In this document: positions 16,947 through 27,670 of the stretch, piece after piece
Layout: every line of letters begins with the position of its first letter
How positions within the stretch are numbered: the stretch's first letter is position 1
Assembly: GCF_014764305.1 (NCBI RefSeq)
Contig: NZ_CP061703.1
Coordinates: 695,501 to 759,500 of the forward strand
Origin: Mesoflavibacter profundi
GTDB lineage: Bacteria > Bacteroidota > Bacteroidia > Flavobacteriales > Flavobacteriaceae
Length of the DNA: 64,000 nt
Reading direction: 5' to 3'
Notes under the pieces: model-generated
Seen by the model: only the letters and a program-made list of their open reading frames with translations
The model's database searches: none
What the model was told of the DNA's origin: nothing
Position numbers and translations under genes: made by a program

Positions 16947-19670
16947 ATGAGGTACTCTACTAAAGACCTGATGGTTATCTTAATATTATTTATTGTTACA
17001 ATAAAAGTTTCGTTTTGTCAAAATGAAACTAACAATTGGTATTTTGGTAATAAATCAGGATTAAATTTTAATTACGGACAAGTTTCGCAATTAACTGACA
17101 GCGCGATGGATACTCCAGCTGGTTGTTCAACTATTTCTGACGAAAATGGTATGCTACTATTTTATACAAATGGGCAAACAATATGGAATAGGAATCATCA
17201 AATAATGACAAATGGTGAAGATTTAAATGCAGAAACAACAAATTTTCAATCTAGTATTATAATTCCTGATCCAAACGACGAATTAAGATTTTTTGTTTTA
17301 ACCACAAGAACTCATTACACTAGTAGTGGTATTTATTATACTACTGTTGTATTTGATGACGCAAATCCTGACGGTGTAGTAACTTCTAAAAATGTAAAGC
17401 TAACAAATTCTTCTACAGAAAGAATTAGTGCAGTTTATTCACCTCAAACAAATTCTGTAAAAGCAATTGGATTAGGTAAAATAAACCCTTTTAACGACAC
17501 AACATATCAGGCTTTGTTTATTATAAATATTGGTGTTTTTGGTAATTTTACTACTTCAACTGTTAGTCTAGAAGACACTGTAATACTTCAGTATGAATAT
17601 ATAAATAAAAGCTGTGGATTAAAAATTTCTCCAAATGGACAATATATAGCAATAGGCGACAGTAGTGACACTTCAACTATTAAAATATATAATTACGATA
17701 TAATATCCAATTCCGTTACTTATTTTAAAGGATTAAATGCTGGTTATATTTTTACTCCTGTTTCTGTAGATAGCATAGAGTTTTCTGCAGATTCTGAAGT
17801 ACTATATTTTACAGGTAATTTTAACGATTACTCTTATTTACATAAATTTGAACTAAATAGCGGAGCGCCTTTTACAGAAAAAGAACTAATAGATTATAGC
17901 TCTGATTATAGATTTGGAGGCTTACAATTAGCTAGTAACTCTAAAATATATATAGCTAATTATTTAGATAGCGATCCTCATTATTTTAAAAAAATTAGTG
18001 TGATAAATAAACCTGACAACTACAATGATATAGGCTACATTAATCATGCAATAACATTAGTAAATCACAGCACAAAAGGACTTCCTAACTTTGTTACATC
18101 CTTTATGAGAAATAGAATTATCACAGAAAACAGATGTGTAGACCAAACTTTTAATTTTAATCTTGATGCATATGACACAATCTCATCAGTAAATTGGGAT
18201 TTTGGTGATGGTAATACATCTAACGCCTTAAACCCTTCTCACAACTACCTAAATGCAGGTATCTATACAGTTAGAGCTGAAATAACAGTAAATAATAATA
18301 CTATAAAGTTATACAAGATAGTTGAAGCGTACCCTTTACCAGAAATAGACGATAATATGGTTTTTTCTCAATGCGATATAAATAATTCAGGTACTTCTAC
18401 ATTCAATTTATATCAAGTCGAAAATTTCTATAATGGCGATCCAAGAGATGATTCTAGCTACGATATCAAATTTTACAACACTTTTCAAGACGCCAACAAT
18501 GAGATTAACCCAATAGACAATCCTGAGTCTTACCAAAACAACTCTAATCCAGAGCAAATTTTTGTAAACATAACATCAATTTATGGTTGTAAAAATATAG
18601 ACTCCTTTAATATCGAAGTTAACACTCAACAATTAATAGAACTTGATCCACTTGTTTCTTGTGAAGATTCGGATAACATCCAATACAACAATATTGGTAG
18701 ATTTAATTTATTAAACAAAGCTCAAGAAATAGCTTCTTTATTAAATTTACCAACAATTGAACAAATAAACTTTTACCCTAGTTATCAAGATGCACTATCT
18801 GGTACCAACGTGATTAATGACAATAATAACCCGCTTTATAATTTTGATTACGACAGTATAAATAATACAATTTGGGTAATTATTAACCAATCTAATGGTA
18901 GCTGTGGAGCAATTGCTAATTTTGATTTAATTGTTAATAGCGCTTTTAATTTAGATATTTTACCAACATATCAAATGTGTTTTGAAGATGAATATATACA
19001 ACTAGATGCAGGTATAGAAAATGACACTTGGACATGGTATGACAATCAAGGTAACGTTATATCTAATAATAGAATAATTCAAATAACACAACCTGGAAAT
19101 TATAATGTTGAAGTATCTAGAACAGAAAATAATTTAACCTGTTATTATACAACTAACTTTAACATACAAGCTCCAAATTATCCTACATTTAATAATTTAA
19201 ATATAGATGGAACAACTTTAAATATAGATGTTATAGGCGAAAGTAACTATGAGTTTTCTTTAGATAATGTAAATTTTTATGGTAATAGCAATGCTTATAC
19301 ATTTTACAATGTAGAACCAGGTATTATAGATGTTTATGTTAGAGATATTTATAATTGTGAGGCAGATATTAGTAAGCAAATTTCATTTATTCAATTTCCA
19401 AAATACTTTACACCTAACAATGATAGAGTAAAAGATATTTGGACGGTAAAGGGCATAAACTCTAACACTTACAAAAGTGCTTATATAGAAATATATAACA
19501 GATATGGCAAGAGACTTTACGCGATGAGTTTAAAAACTATAGATTTAGGTTGGAACGGTATTTACAATGGAAAAAAACTACCAAGCGACGATTACTGGTT
19601 TAAAGCCGAATTAATCACAACAGAAAATAAAGTTATAAATAAAACAGGGCATTTCACCCTAAAATATTAA
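16947..19670 (+). CDS. T9SS-exported PKD-domain protein with type B (CHU_C) sorting domain
   Basis: About 907 residues when started at the ATG at 16947; the frame is open four codons further to a TTG. The signal peptide (LMVILILFIVTIKVSFCQ) is followed by a beta-propeller-like part opening with NWYFGNKSGLNF, a PKD domain (WDFGDGNTSNALNPSHNY, about 415-455), repeated beta-rich modules and a C-terminal domain FTPNNDRVKDIW...YNRYGKRLY...GWNGIYNGKKLPSDDYW. That last domain is the type B sorting signal recognised by the type IX secretion system. It is probably an exported or surface protein; ligand unknown. Its stop codon directly abuts the stop of trkH. Confidence 0.9.
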   Translation: MRYSTKDLMVILILFIVTIKVSFCQNETNNWYFGNKSGLNFNYGQVSQLTDSAMDTPAGCSTISDENGMLLFYTNGQTIWNRNHQIMTNGEDLNAETTNFQSSIIIPDPNDELRFFVLTTRTHYTSSGIYYTTVVFDDANPDGVVTSKNVKLTNSSTERISAVYSPQTNSVKAIGLGKINPFNDTTYQALFIINIGVFGNFTTSTVSLEDTVILQYEYINKSCGLKISPNGQYIAIGDSSDTSTIKIYNYDIISNSVTYFKGLNAGYIFTPVSVDSIEFSADSEVLYFTGNFNDYSYLHKFELNSGAPFTEKELIDYSSDYRFGGLQLASNSKIYIANYLDSDPHYFKKISVINKPDNYNDIGYINHAITLVNHSTKGLPNFVTSFMRNRIITENRCVDQTFNFNLDAYDTISSVNWDFGDGNTSNALNPSHNYLNAGIYTVRAEITVNNNTIKLYKIVEAYPLPEIDDNMVFSQCDINNSGTSTFNLYQVENFYNGDPRDDSSYDIKFYNTFQDANNEINPIDNPESYQNNSNPEQIFVNITSIYGCKNIDSFNIEVNTQQLIELDPLVSCEDSDNIQYNNIGRFNLLNKAQEIASLLNLPTIEQINFYPSYQDALSGTNVINDNNNPLYNFDYDSINNTIWVIINQSNGSCGAIANFDLIVNSAFNLDILPTYQMCFEDEYIQLDAGIENDTWTWYDNQGNVISNNRIIQITQPGNYNVEVSRTENNLTCYYTTNFNIQAPNYPTFNNLNIDGTTLNIDVIGESNYEFSLDNVNFYGNSNAYTFYNVEPGIIDVYVRDIYNCEADISKQISFIQFPKYFTPNNDRVKDIWTVKGINSNTYKSAYIEIYNRYGKRLYAMSLKTIDLGWNGIYNGKKLPSDDYWFKAELITTENKVINKTGHFTLKY

Positions 19671-21176
19671 CTACCTATTCCTCCAGAAAAAAGGCGTTAA
19701 CAAAATAAGAACAGTAAATAATTCTAAACGACCGATTAACATTAAAAAACTTGACCACCAAAGTCCTATTGGCGGTAGTGCAGCATAATTATTTACAGGA
19801 CCAAAAACACCTAATGCTGGACCAACATTACCTAAACTGGAAGCAGCAATACCTATAGAAGATTCGAAATCAAATCCCATCATAGAAAACCCTAAAGCTC
19901 CAGTTATAAAAGAAATCATATAAAGGATAAAAAATCCAAGAATATTAAATACAATAATACCAGAAACTGCTCTACGATTATATCTTACAGGTAAAATTGC
20001 ATTTGGATGCAATGTACGTTTAAACTCTAAAAAACCATTTTTTATTAAAACTAAATGTCTTACAACTTTTACGCCACCAGATGTACTACCTGCAGAACCA
20101 CCTAAAAACATTAAACCAAAAAACATTACAGTTAAAAAAGGAGTCCACAAGGTAAAATCTGCACTAATAAAACCTGTTGTAGTTACCACTGTTAACACTT
20201 GAAATAAAGCGTGTCTAAAAGCACTTTCGGCTGGACCAAAAACTTGAGGATGAGAAATACTAGATAACGAAATATCTGCTCTAAAATATATCAAAACAGC
20301 TGCAATTAAGGTAAAAATTGTAATAAACTTAAAGTAAAGTTTAAACTCTTCATCTTGTATAATCTTGCTTATTTTTCCTTTAAACGCATAATAACTTAAT
20401 ACAAAGTTAGTTCCTGCTAAAAACATAAACACAATAATAATATATTGTATTAATGGATTATCATTCCAATAGGCAACACTTGCATTTTTAGTTGAAAAAC
20501 CTCCAGTAGATAGAGTACTCATAGAATGATTAACTGCATCAAAAAAGCTCATTCCTGCAAGTTTTAAAAGCAAAGTTTCTGCAGCAGTATAACCAAAATA
20601 AATTAGCCATAATCGCTTTGCGGTATCTGTTATTCTAGGATGTAACTTATCTGCACTTGGTCCTGGTGCTTCTGCAGCAAATAACTGCATTCCTCCTATT
20701 CCTAATAACGGAAGTATTGCTACTGCTAAAACAATTATTCCCATACCACCAATCCAATGTGTTAAACTTCTCCAGAATAAAACACCTTTTGGCACTACTT
20801 CAATATCATTTAAAATTGATGCACCTGTTGTTGTAAACCCAGACATGGTTTCAAAAAACGCACTAGTAAAACTTGGTATACTTCCTGTTGCTACATAAGG
20901 AATTGCTCCAGATAGAGACATGACTACCCAACCAAACGCAACAACTATATAACCTTCGCGTTTGTTCATTTCTTTATTATGGTTTCTATGGTGTAGCATT
21001 CCAAATAAACCAAAAATTAATGTTATGATACCCGATAAGAAAATTTGTAATGTAACACCATCTTGATAAATCAAACTTACCAAACTGGATAGCAACATAA
21101 ATCCTCCATTAAATACTAATAACAATCCAAAAAAATAGAAGATAATTTTATAATTAAGGCGCAGTCCTTTTCCCAT
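19671..21176 (-). CDS. trkH: Trk-type potassium uptake protein TrkH
   Basis: 501-residue membrane subunit of the Trk potassium transporter, with four membrane-pore-membrane repeats. Selectivity-filter-like loops are seen at MSGFTTTGAS, STLSTGGFST, VVTTTGFISAD and ASSLGNVGPAL. It is 7 bp downstream of trkA, forming the trkA-trkH operon. The stop codon touches that of the convergent T9SS protein with no base between, so transcripts must overlap or end inside the neighbour. Confidence 0.95.
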   Translation of the reverse strand: MGKGLRLNYKIIFYFFGLLLVFNGGFMLLSSLVSLIYQDGVTLQIFLSGIITLIFGLFGMLHHRNHNKEMNKREGYIVVAFGWVVMSLSGAIPYVATGSIPSFTSAFFETMSGFTTTGASILNDIEVVPKGVLFWRSLTHWIGGMGIIVLAVAILPLLGIGGMQLFAAEAPGPSADKLHPRITDTAKRLWLIYFGYTAAETLLLKLAGMSFFDAVNHSMSTLSTGGFSTKNASVAYWNDNPLIQYIIIVFMFLAGTNFVLSYYAFKGKISKIIQDEEFKLYFKFITIFTLIAAVLIYFRADISLSSISHPQVFGPAESAFRHALFQVLTVVTTTGFISADFTLWTPFLTVMFFGLMFLGGSAGSTSGGVKVVRHLVLIKNGFLEFKRTLHPNAILPVRYNRRAVSGIIVFNILGFFILYMISFITGALGFSMMGFDFESSIGIAASSLGNVGPALGVFGPVNNYAALPPIGLWWSSFLMLIGRLELFTVLILLTPFFWRNR

Positions 21177-21183
21177 GATTATT

Positions 21184-22533
21184 TTATAAGAATAATTTTT
21201 CTACTTCTTTAATAGACCTTGGCAAACAACATACTACTATATAATCGCCTTCTTTTATCTTAAATCCACCAAGTGCAATTAACCCTTCACCATTTCTTAT
21301 CACTCCACCAACAATTGCAGACCTTGGAAATTGTACATCTTTAATTAACTTGTTACAAATCTTTGATGTCGCTTTTACCCTAAACTCTAACAACTCAGCA
21401 TTCATGTTATTTAGCTTAGTCATAGCAATAACTTCACCTTTTCTAATGTATCTAAATATATTATTTGCTGCTAGTAGCTTTTTATTTATTAAGGTATCTA
21501 TTCCTATGGATTGAGACAACTCAAAATAATCCATATTTTCTACTAAAGCTATTGTTTTTTTAACACCTTTAGATTTTGCAACAAGACAAGACATGATGTT
21601 GGTTTCTGAGTTTCCTGTAACAGATATAAACGCATCCATATCGCTAATACTTTCTTCCTCTAGCAATTCTACATTACGTCCATCTCCATTAATCACTAAC
21701 ACTTTTGGTAAGTCATCTGCTAGATCAAAAGCACGATCTTTATTGTTTTCTATTAATTTTATATTGAAACCATTAGTAGATAAGTCTCTACTAGTTTTAA
21801 AACCAATTTTACTACCTCCTAAAATCATTACATCCTTTACTGGTGTATTAGATTTTCCGGTCATCTTACATAGTTCTTGATCGCCGCCAGCACTGGTTAT
21901 AAAGACAACACTATCGCCTTCTCTAAACTCGGTATCACCACGAGGAATTATAGTATATTGTGTACCAAATCGTTGTATTGCAATTGGCACAAAATGAATT
22001 TCAGAAAATAATTGTCCTGCTTCTTTAACCGTTTTACCAACAAAACTTGCTGTTCTTGATAAGGTTAAACTAACCATTGTAAGCGCACCATCTTCAAACT
22101 CGTAACTATCTCTAAAAGCCGATTGGTTTAACAGCAATTCAATCTCTGAAGCTGCAAGACTTTCTGGCGAGATTAATTCATCTATTCCAAATCTTGTAAA
22201 TCCAACCTCATCTTTATGCTTGATAAACTCTGTATTAGAAATTCTTGCAATGGTACGTACAGTTCCTAATTGCTTTGCTAAGACACAAGCGGTAATATTT
22301 GTTGTTTCAGAAGCTGTTACGCCAATAAATAAATCTGAAGTCTCTACACGAGCTTCTTTTAATATTGCAATAGATGTTGCATCACCTTTTAACACTTTAA
22401 TGTCAAGATGATTATCTGCGTAGGATAAGCTTTCTCTATCTGTATCAATTAATGTAATTTCTTGAGACTCGTAAGATAATAGTTTTGCTAAATGAAATCC
22501 AACTTCTCCAGCTCCAGCTATAATTATTTTCAT
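21184..22533 (-). CDS. trkA: Trk system potassium uptake regulator TrkA
   Basis: 449-residue cytoplasmic gating subunit of the Trk system. It has two RCK_N (NAD-binding) and two RCK_C repeats. The first Rossmann motif is IIAGAGEVGFHLAKLL (residues 3-18) with acidic IDTDRE; the second is VMILGGSKIGFKTSRDL near residue 235. The C-terminal halves carry the ligand-binding domains. First gene of the trkA-trkH operon, divergent to ubiE. Confidence 0.95.
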   Translation of the reverse strand: MKIIIAGAGEVGFHLAKLLSYESQEITLIDTDRESLSYADNHLDIKVLKGDATSIAILKEARVETSDLFIGVTASETTNITACVLAKQLGTVRTIARISNTEFIKHKDEVGFTRFGIDELISPESLAASEIELLLNQSAFRDSYEFEDGALTMVSLTLSRTASFVGKTVKEAGQLFSEIHFVPIAIQRFGTQYTIIPRGDTEFREGDSVVFITSAGGDQELCKMTGKSNTPVKDVMILGGSKIGFKTSRDLSTNGFNIKLIENNKDRAFDLADDLPKVLVINGDGRNVELLEEESISDMDAFISVTGNSETNIMSCLVAKSKGVKKTIALVENMDYFELSQSIGIDTLINKKLLAANNIFRYIRKGEVIAMTKLNNMNAELLEFRVKATSKICNKLIKDVQFPRSAIVGGVIRNGEGLIALGGFKIKEGDYIVVCCLPRSIKEVEKLFL

Positions 22534-22630
22534 AAATAATCTTTAAATAAGGGATACAAAGATAATTATTTTAAATATTTAAGCCTTAAATAATTATGCT
22601 TTTGAAGTTTTAATACCAAGTCTAAAGCAT

Positions 22631-22638
22631 TATCTTTG
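22631..22638 (+). promoter_or_regulatory. -7 element of ubiE-porT
   Basis: TATCTTTG fits TAnnTTTG exactly. A -33 TTTT lies 19 bp upstream (22608-22611). The likely start codon is only 15 bp after this element, so the transcript is nearly leaderless. Confidence 0.55.
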
Positions 22639-22653
22639 CCAAAATTTTTGATT

Positions 22654-23382
22654 TTGACTAAAGTAAATCCTTACAAAAACAGCGACTTAGGTAAAAAAGA
22701 ACAAGTTACCCAAATGTTTGATACTATCTCTAAAGAGTATGACGGACTTAACCGCGTAATTTCTTTTGGAATAGACATTAAATGGCGTAATAATGTTGTA
22801 GACATTATAAAAAAGCAACAACCTAAATCTATTTTAGATATTGCAACTGGTACTGGCGATCTTGCTATTAATCTTGCTCAAACTTCTGCTGAAAAAATTA
22901 TAGGTCTAGATATTAGTCCAGGTATGTTAAACGTAGGTAAGCAAAAGGTTAAAGACAAAAAATTAGACAACAGAATAGACATGATTATTGGTGATTCTGA
23001 AAATATGCCTTTTGAAGACAACACGTTTGATGCAATTACCGTAGCTTTTGGCGTAAGAAACTTTGAAACCTTAAACAATGGTTTAAAAGAAATTTTACGC
23101 GTATTAAAACCTGGTGGTACTTTTGTAATTTTAGAAACATCTGTTCCTACAAAGTTTCCTTTTAAACAAGGTTATAAAGTATATTCTAAATACATTTTAC
23201 CAACTATTGGAAAACTATTTTCTAAAGACAAAACAGCTTACAAATATTTAAGTGAAAGTGCATCTGTTTTTCCTTACGGTGAAGCTTTAAACAATATTTT
23301 ACGTAATATTGGGTTTATAAATGTGCAAGATAAACCTCAAACGTTTGGTGTTGCTACAATTTATATAGCGTCAAAATCTTAA
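22654..23382 (+). CDS. ubiE: Demethylmenaquinone methyltransferase
   Basis: C-methyltransferase for the last step of menaquinone synthesis, using SAM. Motifs are [15 protein letters not shown] near the N-terminus, SAM site [13 protein letters not shown] and FGVRNFET. The reading frame is open to 22636, but that TTG lies inside the promoter -7 box. The TTG at 22654 ([18 protein letters not shown]) gives the N-terminus expected for the family and is chosen; another TTG at 22648 is possible. There is no ATG early in the frame. porT follows after 7 bp. Confidence 0.93.
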   Translation: MTKVNPYKNSDLGKKEQVTQMFDTISKEYDGLNRVISFGIDIKWRNNVVDIIKKQQPKSILDIATGTGDLAINLAQTSAEKIIGLDISPGMLNVGKQKVKDKKLDNRIDMIIGDSENMPFEDNTFDAITVAFGVRNFETLNNGLKEILRVLKPGGTFVILETSVPTKFPFKQGYKVYSKYILPTIGKLFSKDKTAYKYLSESASVFPYGEALNNILRNIGFINVQDKPQTFGVATIYIASKS

Positions 23383-23389
23383 CAATTAC

Positions 23390-24109
23390 ATGAAATACCT
23401 ATTTTTTATACTTTTCACAATATGTAGTGTTTCAATTACAAACGCGCAATTATTTACAAAAGAAAAAGTACAAAATCTTCAAACCGTAGATAAAGCTAGA
23501 TTAAGTTGGGGCTATTATCTTGGGTTTAATAATTTAGATTTTAAATTTGATTACAAAGACAATTTAGGAGATATTCAAACCGAAAGAACTATTGGGTTTA
23601 ATGTAGGCTTAATAGGTAATCTAAGAATAAATGATCATTTTGATTTAAGATTAGAACCAGGTTTAGTTATCTCTCAAAGAAATCTAAATTATCCTTTGGC
23701 TAATTTTGAAAATTTTGAAGACGAAATTTCTGATTCTGATTTATTAAGAGAAGTAAAATCTACTTACGTTTACTTTCCTTTATTATTAAAAATTTCTACA
23801 AAACGCGTTAATAATATTAAACCATTTATATTAACTGGTTTGTCTACTGCAATCAACCTTTCTAGTAACGAAAAAAATCCAGACGACAATTCTGCTGGAG
23901 AATTTAGAATGAAAAAAAACATGCAGTTTTACGAATTAGGTTTGGGTATAGATTTTTACCTTGATAGGTTTAAATTTACGCCTTCTATTAGAGGTGTATT
24001 TGCTCTTAATGACGAAATTATTAGAGATAAAGATCCAAATAGTCCTTGGACTAGCAATATAGAAAGTATGCAAACTAGAGGCTTTTTTATTAATTTTACT
24101 GTTCAGTAA
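23390..24109 (+). CDS. porT: Type IX secretion system protein PorT
   Basis: 239-residue outer-membrane beta-barrel protein needed for the type IX secretion system. The signal peptide ends at about ITNAQ (residue 19). The mature part starts with the family-typical KARLSWGYYLGFN and has alternating strands with an aromatic end (FFINFTVQ). The ubiE-porT pairing is the usual one in flavobacteria. The presence of the T9SS cargo protein at 16947-19670 agrees with a working system. Confidence 0.88.
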   Translation: MKYLFFILFTICSVSITNAQLFTKEKVQNLQTVDKARLSWGYYLGFNNLDFKFDYKDNLGDIQTERTIGFNVGLIGNLRINDHFDLRLEPGLVISQRNLNYPLANFENFEDEISDSDLLREVKSTYVYFPLLLKISTKRVNNIKPFILTGLSTAINLSSNEKNPDDNSAGEFRMKKNMQFYELGLGIDFYLDRFKFTPSIRGVFALNDEIIRDKDPNSPWTSNIESMQTRGFFINFTVQ

Positions 24110-24167
24110 AAAATTTACAACTTTCTACTAGCAGATAGAATAACTCTGGTCTTTCAACTTATATCAT

Positions 24168-24884
24168 CTAATCGTTTCGTTTAAATTCGCTTAGCAATAT
24201 TGCGCCTGCAGTAGCTACATTTAAGCTTTCTGTAATTTGTAAATCACCAAATCGTGGTATACTTATTCGTTTAGTAATTAGACCTTCTACATTTTTATTA
24301 ATTCCATTAGCTTCATTACCCAAAACTAATATTCCTTGGTCTTGTAAACTGGTTTTATACACATTTTCTCCGTCCATAAAAGCGCCATAAACTGGTAGTT
24401 TTGTTTCGTTTAAATAATGTTCTAAATCTATATAAAATACTTTTACTCGTGTTAAACTTCCCATAGTTGCTTGTACAACTTTAGGGTTATAACAGTCTAC
24501 AGTAGCTTTACTACAAAGCAATTGTTTTACTCCAAACCAATCACACAATCGTATTAATGTCCCTAAATTTCCTGGATCTCTAACATTGTCTAACGCTACA
24601 ATTAAACCAGAATTATCTATTAATGTTAACTCAGGTATTTTAAAAATTGCCAACGCTGTGTTTGGCGTTTTTAAGGCACTAATTTTTTTTAACTCTTGTG
24701 CTGTAATTATAGTTTCTTTACTAGTATTAAAAGATTGTGTTGTAAATAAATCTACCAATTCTAATGTCGAATTTAAAAATTCGTTGATTACTTTAACACC
24801 TTCAGCAATAAATAAACCGTCTTCTAGCCTATACTTTTTTTGCTGTAATTTGGTAATATTTTTTATCTGATTTTTAGAAAGCAC
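24168..24884 (-). CDS. RNA 2'-O-methyltransferase, SpoU/TrmH family
   Basis: 238 residues. It has an N-terminal substrate-binding part (LQQKKYRLEDGLFIAEG) and a C-terminal SPOUT knot with the three motifs NVRDPGNLGTLIR, VLGNEANGI and IPRFGDLQITESLNVATAGAILLSE (split here by description only: residues about 205-230). It methylates ribose 2'-OH in rRNA or tRNA; the exact nucleotide cannot be told. It is divergent to the TamL-like gene, a common flavobacterial arrangement. Confidence 0.92.
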   Translation of the reverse strand: MLSKNQIKNITKLQQKKYRLEDGLFIAEGVKVINEFLNSTLELVDLFTTQSFNTSKETIITAQELKKISALKTPNTALAIFKIPELTLIDNSGLIVALDNVRDPGNLGTLIRLCDWFGVKQLLCSKATVDCYNPKVVQATMGSLTRVKVFYIDLEHYLNETKLPVYGAFMDGENVYKTSLQDQGILVLGNEANGINKNVEGLITKRISIPRFGDLQITESLNVATAGAILLSEFKRND

Positions 24885-24964
24885 TTTATCTTAATTTTTT
24901 TATAAAAGTAACAGAAAAATAAGCAGTTTAAACTATATACTTCATCTTTATTGAATATTTAATG

Positions 24965-24972
24965 TATTTTTG
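24965..24972 (+). promoter_or_regulatory. -7 element upstream of the TamL-like gene
   Basis: TATTTTTG matches TAnnTTTG, 58 bp before the TTG start. No clear -33 TTTG is at the right distance. Confidence 0.4.
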
Positions 24973-25030
24973 AGTTTAACAAGTAATCTAGGTATCAAAA
25001 TATTAATCCTTTACTATTAAATTTTTCTTT

Positions 25031-27559
25031 TTGAAACATTTTCAGTTTACAATTACGCTATTAATAATAGCCCTTTTTGCTTCAAGTTGTAATTCGGTTA
25101 AACGTGTTGCAGACAATCAACATCTATTAATTAAAAATAATTTAATTATCAATGGTGAAGAGGTTAAAAACGATACAATCTCAAATATCATATACCAACA
25201 ACCTAACACAAGATTACCTCTAGTAAACTTACCTATTAGACTATACTTTTATAATCTTGCAAGACCAAATATAGACTCTATTTTAATGGATAAATATTAC
25301 AATAATCCAAAAAAAATAGAACGTAAATCCAAAGTCTTATCTAGAAAACAACTTGATAAATTTATCAGTTCTAGAAAAAACTTTAATATATGGATTAAAA
25401 ACACAGGTGAAGCACCAGTAATTATTAACGAAAAACTTACAGAAAAATCTGTAAAGCAGTTAGAAAACTACTATAAATCTAACGGTTGGTTTAATGTAAC
25501 TGCAGATTATAACATTAATAGAGGCGAAGACAAAAAAGGTACCGTAGATTATAAAATTAAAACAGGTAATGCTTTTATAATAGATACTGTTTCTACAAGT
25601 ATTGCTTCTCCAGAAGTAAGTAAAATTTTTGAAGCGCACAAATCGCAAAGCCTAATAAAACCAAATAAACAGTTTAAAGATGATATTCTTTATAATGAAG
25701 AAGATCGTATAACCAACCTAATGCGTAACAATGGTGTTTACCATTTCTCTCAAGATTATGTAAGATATGTATCAGACACTTTAAGAGGTAATAGCACGAT
25801 GACATTAGAAACTGTTATAGACAACAGATTAATAAGAGAAGAAGACTCAACAAGAAGAGAACCTTTTAAAGTATACTCTATAAAAGATGTAAATATTTAT
25901 ACTAATAGTAGCTATAAAAACCGAAATATTGCAATAACAGACTCGGTAACTTACGACAATTACAACGTATACAGCATTGGTAAATTAAGATACAAACCTA
26001 AAGCTATAACAAATGCTGTATTTATAACGCCAAACACTTTGTTTAAAGATAGAGACAGACCGTTAACCTCTAGATTAATAAGTAACTTACGTACGTTTAA
26101 ATACCCTAATATAGAGTATGTAGAAAATCCAGATACAACCTTAACAGCAAATATTTACTTAACACCTTTAAAAAAATTCGAACTTGGTATAAGTGCAGAA
26201 GCCTTACAAAGTAACATACAAACAGTTGGATTTTCTTTTAACCCAAGTCTCTTGATAAGAAACGTATTTAATGGTGCCGAAACATTAGAAATCTCTGGAT
26301 TTGCATCCATTGGTGCTTCAAAAGATGCAAATAATGATAGTGATCAATTTTTTGATATTAACGAACTTGGTGCAAACCTAAAACTTAATTTTCCAAGAAT
26401 ATTTTTCCCTTTTAATACAGAAAAAATCATACCTAAATCCATGGTGCCTAGTACAAAAATAACACTTGCTGCATCAAGTCAAACCAACATAGGTTTAGAT
26501 AAACAAACATTTTCTGGAATATTTAATTACCAATGGTATCCTAGCAGATCGGTAACCAACAGGTTGGATTTATTTAATGTGCAATTTGTAAAAAATTTAA
26601 ACACAGCAAATTATTTTAATGTCTATCAAAACTCTTTTGAAACATTAAATCAAATTGCTCAAAACAGCGGATATATTTCAAACAACGAAGTTTTAGGTAT
26701 TCCTGGACAAGCCAATTTCTTTTTAAACGAAGTTAAAAATGGGGTTTACAACGCTAATTTATCGCAAGACGATTTAGATGCTGCAAATGCTATAGGCGAA
26801 AGAAAAACAAGACTAACAGAAGACAACTTAATATTTTCGACAAACTTTAATTATGTTAAAGACAGAAGAGAAAACTTATTAGATGAAGACTTTTCAATTT
26901 TAAGATTAAAATTAGAATTAGCAGGAAATTTTTTATCTACAGCATCTGCTATTTTAGGCGCTCAAAAAAATGAAAATGATCAATATGAATTTTTCAATGT
27001 AGCATTCTCTCAGTATGTAAAAACAGAATTTGATTATATAAAACACTGGAGTTTAGGCTACAAAAACGTATTAGCTATTAGAAGTTTTGTAGGTATTGCT
27101 ATACCATATGGCAACTCTACAAACATACCTTTCTCTAAAAGTTTTTTTGCTGGTGGAGCAAACGATAATAGAGCTTGGACAGCATACAATTTAGGTCCTG
27201 GAAGTTTAGAAACCACAAATGAATTTAACGAAGCAAACTTTAAAATAGCATTAAGTGCAGAGCAAAGATTTAATTTATTTGGAGATTTAAATGGTGCTTT
27301 ATTTGTAGATGCTGGTAACATTTGGAATGTATTTGACGATATAGAAGAAGAAAAAGCAACCTTTTCTGGGTTACAATCTTTAGAAGATATCGCAGTAGGA
27401 TCTGGATTTGGTTTGCGTTACGATTTTGGCTTCTTTGTATTACGTGGCGATATAGGTTTTAAAACTTACAATCCTGCTTACCCAAAAGGAAATCGTTGGT
27501 TTAAAGACTATAATTTTTCAAACGCAGTCTATAATATTGGTATAAATTATCCATTCTAG
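25031..27559 (+). CDS. BamA/TamA-family outer-membrane lipoprotein (TamL-like)
   Basis: 842 residues. The N-terminus is a lipoprotein signal with lipobox (LFASSC, Cys at about 20). It is followed by POTRA-like repeats (to about residue 390) and a C-terminal 16-strand barrel ending in NAVYNIGINYPF. The barrel part has GGANDNRAWTAYNLGPGS, which corresponds to the conserved G-x-R-G-like loop 6 region of Omp85 proteins. Such proteins insert or move molecules at the outer membrane. The frame starts at TTG; no ATG is available before the signal peptide. No tamB-like gene follows. Confidence 0.85.
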   Translation: MKHFQFTITLLIIALFASSCNSVKRVADNQHLLIKNNLIINGEEVKNDTISNIIYQQPNTRLPLVNLPIRLYFYNLARPNIDSILMDKYYNNPKKIERKSKVLSRKQLDKFISSRKNFNIWIKNTGEAPVIINEKLTEKSVKQLENYYKSNGWFNVTADYNINRGEDKKGTVDYKIKTGNAFIIDTVSTSIASPEVSKIFEAHKSQSLIKPNKQFKDDILYNEEDRITNLMRNNGVYHFSQDYVRYVSDTLRGNSTMTLETVIDNRLIREEDSTRREPFKVYSIKDVNIYTNSSYKNRNIAITDSVTYDNYNVYSIGKLRYKPKAITNAVFITPNTLFKDRDRPLTSRLISNLRTFKYPNIEYVENPDTTLTANIYLTPLKKFELGISAEALQSNIQTVGFSFNPSLLIRNVFNGAETLEISGFASIGASKDANNDSDQFFDINELGANLKLNFPRIFFPFNTEKIIPKSMVPSTKITLAASSQTNIGLDKQTFSGIFNYQWYPSRSVTNRLDLFNVQFVKNLNTANYFNVYQNSFETLNQIAQNSGYISNNEVLGIPGQANFFLNEVKNGVYNANLSQDDLDAANAIGERKTRLTEDNLIFSTNFNYVKDRRENLLDEDFSILRLKLELAGNFLSTASAILGAQKNENDQYEFFNVAFSQYVKTEFDYIKHWSLGYKNVLAIRSFVGIAIPYGNSTNIPFSKSFFAGGANDNRAWTAYNLGPGSLETTNEFNEANFKIALSAEQRFNLFGDLNGALFVDAGNIWNVFDDIEEEKATFSGLQSLEDIAVGSGFGLRYDFGFFVLRGDIGFKTYNPAYPKGNRWFKDYNFSNAVYNIGINYPF

Positions 27560-27670
27560 ATAGGCTTAATTTTGCGATAACGTTTGCGTGGTTTTATACC
27601 TAAAAACTTAAAAATAACATCTAATTTCCTTACTTTTACAAACATTACTAATTCAACAAATTAAATTAAA

